Part shown: positions 48,968-50,501 of the stretch, in pieces
Numbering within the stretch: the stretch's first letter is position 1
Layout: each line of letters starts with the position of its first letter
Source of the DNA: JAYZDP01 sp036337765
Lineage (GTDB): Bacteria; Acidobacteriota; Thermoanaerobaculia; Multivoradales; Multivoraceae
Reading direction: 5' to 3'
Assembly: GCA_036337765.1 (NCBI GenBank)
Contig: JAYZDP010000158.1
Location: 1-50,501 of the forward strand
DNA: 50,501 bases
Made by a program: the position numbers and the translations under genes
Notes under the pieces: generated by a model
Seen by the model: the letters and a program-made list of their open reading frames with translations, nothing else
Databases searched by the model: none
What the model was told of the DNA's origin: nothing

Positions 48968-49942
48968 ATGAGATACGTCATTTACGGAGCCGGCGGGATC
49001 GGCGGCGGGATCGGAGCCATGCTCGCCGACGGCGGCCAAGACGTCTCCCTGATCGCCCGTGGACCTCATCTAGACGCCATCTGTCGCCAGGGCCTGGCGG
49101 TCCATACGCCGGAGGGCGTCGCCATCCACAGGCTTCGCGCGGTAGGACATCCGGCAGACCTCGATCTGCGCGGTGACGAAGTCTTCATCTTCACCATGAA
49201 GTCGCAGGACACGCTGGGCGCACTCGAAGACCTGAGGGCTGTCGCGGGCTCCCGAGTGTCGGTCGTCCTGGCGCAGAACGGAGTCGCCAACGAACGTAGC
49301 GCGCTCAGACGCTTCGACAGCGTGTACGGGATGCTCGTCTACATGCCCGCTCAGTTCCTGGACCCAGGAACGATCGTGCTGCATGCGACGCCACTGCGCG
49401 GCACCCTTCATGCGGGGCGCTATCCGAGCGGTGTCGACACGACCATCGAACGGGTCTGCGCAGACCTGCGCTCCGGCGGCTTCGATGCCGACCCTGAGCC
49501 CGAGGTGATGCGCCTCAAGTACGGCAAGTTGCTGATGAACCTGGGCAACGCGGCCCAGGCCCTCGCCGGCATCGAAGCCGATCTCGGACAGCTGACGCGC
49601 GAGCTGCGACGCGAAGCAAGAGCCTGCCTCGAGGCCGCGGCGATCGAGTTCGTGAAGCCTCGCGAGCTCGTCGAGCTCTGCCGCGCGGGCTACTCGCTGG
49701 GCGAGGTGGACGGCGCGAAACGGATGGGCGGCTCGTCGTGGCAAGGGATGATGCGTGGCAACCGCTCGATCGAGACCGACTTTCTAAACGGTGAGATCGT
49801 GCTTCTCGGCGCCCAGCTCGGTGTGCCGACGCCCCTGAATCGTGCAGTCCAGACCCTCGCGACCGACGGCGCGCGCCTGGGCCGGCCGCCGGGCAGCCTG
49901 ACGATCGACGAGATCTTCGCAGCCGCCTCGAGCGCAGCCTGA
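48968..49942 (+). CDS. 2-dehydropantoate 2-reductase-like (ketopantoate reductase family) oxidoreductase
   Basis: A 324-residue protein with N-terminal 'MRYVIYGAGGIGGGIGAMLADGG' (GxGxxG), 'FIFTMKSQDT' (the Lys of the family), 'VVLAQNGVANE' and 'LKYGKLLMNLGNA', then a helical C-terminal domain ending 'LGVPTPLNRAVQTLA'. True PanE reduces ketopantoate to pantoate with NADPH; some distant family members serve other substrates and this one has no pantothenate genes nearby, so I leave out a symbol. Start ATG 48968 is chosen for the short N terminus; ATG 48947 is possible. Confidence 0.88.
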   Translation: MRYVIYGAGGIGGGIGAMLADGGQDVSLIARGPHLDAICRQGLAVHTPEGVAIHRLRAVGHPADLDLRGDEVFIFTMKSQDTLGALEDLRAVAGSRVSVVLAQNGVANERSALRRFDSVYGMLVYMPAQFLDPGTIVLHATPLRGTLHAGRYPSGVDTTIERVCADLRSGGFDADPEPEVMRLKYGKLLMNLGNAAQALAGIEADLGQLTRELRREARACLEAAAIEFVKPRELVELCRAGYSLGEVDGAKRMGGSSWQGMMRGNRSIETDFLNGEIVLLGAQLGVPTPLNRAVQTLATDGARLGRPPGSLTIDEIFAAASSAA

Positions 49943-50061
49943 GCGCCGCGGCCAAGGATCCCGAGGCTCTGATCCGGCGGATACGGGAGCTACGAGAGCG
50001 CATCGGCCCGCTCAATCTGACGGACGAGGAGATCACCGCGGCCAAGCGAAAGGGCCGTCTG
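49939..50061 (+). pseudogene. VapB-type antitoxin remnant
   Basis: In the +1 frame after the preceding stop the bases encode 'KDPEALIRRIRELRERIGPLNLTDEEITAAKRKGRL', the C-terminal toxin-wrapping segment of VapB antitoxins. There is no usual start codon and no DNA-binding N-terminal half; CTG 49939 is the only option. The expected stop at the vapC start has been lost and the frame runs on inside vapC. The antitoxin therefore looks truncated or frameshifted. Confidence 0.45.
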
Positions 50062-50459
50062 TGTTCGTCGTCGACACCAATGTCATCGTCCACCTGCTCG
50101 TCCGTTCTCCGAAGACCGAGATCGCGGAGCAGGTATTCGGCATCGACCCGGCATGGTGTGCACCGATGCTCTGGAGGAGCGAGTTTCGCAATGCGTTGTC
50201 GTTGCAGATACGAACCGGCAACCTGAGTCTCCCGCTGGCCCTCGACGCTTTCGAGACGGCGGAGACGATCCTCGAGGACACCGTGGTGGCGGCAGCTCCA
50301 GTTCTGGCCCTGTCGGCCGACTCGGGATGCACTGGCTACGACTGTGAGTTCGTCGCCGTCGCGCAGCACGCCTCCATTCCTCTCGTCACCGACGATCGGC
50401 AGCTTCTCGACGGCTTTCCCGACGTCGCCACGTCTCCGCGCGCCTTCGTCTCGGCCTAG
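50061..50459 (+). CDS. vapC: VapC-type PIN domain toxin ribonuclease
   Basis: A 132-residue PIN-domain protein from GTG 50061. The acidic active-site residues are D5 ('VVDTN'), E41 ('WRSEFRNAL'), D94 ('GYDCEFVAVA') and D111 ('TDDRQLL'), all present, so the nuclease looks intact. VapC toxins cut tRNA or rRNA unless bound by VapB. Here the adjacent antitoxin is damaged, which suggests either silencing of expression, neutralisation by another antitoxin, or a still functional leaderless VapB. The last 41 bases of the window hold nothing recognisable. Confidence 0.88.
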   Translation: MFVVDTNVIVHLLVRSPKTEIAEQVFGIDPAWCAPMLWRSEFRNALSLQIRTGNLSLPLALDAFETAETILEDTVVAAAPVLALSADSGCTGYDCEFVAVAQHASIPLVTDDRQLLDGFPDVATSPRAFVSA

Positions 50460-50501
50460 GCCCCCAGATTCAGCCCGGGCAAGGACCAGCTGGAAACTGC
50501 C

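Noticed and set aside
48968..49942. Naming the gene panE
   Set aside because: The family includes many enzymes with other substrates and there are no pantothenate genes nearby.

Overview
The window is 50.5 kb of densely packed, GC-rich bacterial chromosome with no rRNA, tRNA, insertion sequence or CRISPR array that I could see. The best taxonomic clue is an intact 'acidobacterial duplicated orphan permease' (MacB/FtsX type, 39.9-42.4 kb), fragments of another, and three remnants of PknB-type kinases fused to TolB-like propellers. With GDSL/CE2-like, CocE, M61, DUF2911 and PQQ-propeller secreted proteins this points to an Acidobacteriota-like heterotroph. That placement is inference; no marker gene is present.

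Layout. 0-8.7 kb: a cNMP-binding fossil, two SDRs, an R2-like ligand-binding oxidase, an amidohydrolase, an M61 peptidase, a phytanoyl-CoA-type dioxygenase, an esterase and a luciferase-like monooxygenase. 8.8-16.4 kb: a secreted barrel-like protein, a serine hydrolase, a PQQ-type propeller, a PH-like membrane protein, an amidase and an ABC peptide-binding lipoprotein. 16.5-17.5 kb: a graveyard holding an ABC ATPase, the tail of an M1-peptidase/permease and a frameshifted secreted protein. 17.5-22.3 kb: YdjC deacetylase, PilZ, then a nitroreductase followed by two paralogous iron-sulfur proteins and a small HTH-like protein, and a permease fossil. 22.4-29 kb: CocE-type hydrolase with SrkA-like kinase, an alkaline-phosphatase-superfamily lipoprotein, a serine-hydrolase tail and a linalool-dehydratase-isomerase-like protein.

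29.1-32.1 kb is the most notable part: three translationally coupled genes encoding a heme/copper monooxygenase-like secreted protein, a UGSC-family selenoprotein whose in-frame UGA (30688-30690) would otherwise split it in two, and a conserved 371-residue partner. A SECIS-like hairpin follows the UGA.

32.1-50.5 kb: HAD phosphatase, Cys-rich secreted protein, APC permease, kinase fossils, a catabolic run (metal-less MBL-like protein, TauD-type dioxygenase, mandelate-racemase-type enzyme, esterase), DUF2911, the ADOP permease, a MaoC pair, a secreted nucleoside hydrolase, an F420-type luciferase-like oxidoreductase, a cyclase-family hydrolase, a second CocE hydrolase, a ketopantoate-reductase-like protein and a VapC toxin with a degraded antitoxin.

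Two themes run through the window. Retained genes are mostly small-molecule oxidoreductases and hydrolases suited to breaking down diverse organic substrates. Lost genes are mostly signalling and transport (cNMP sensor, kinases, ABC ATPase, permease), a pattern consistent with ongoing genome streamlining, for example in a host-associated lineage.
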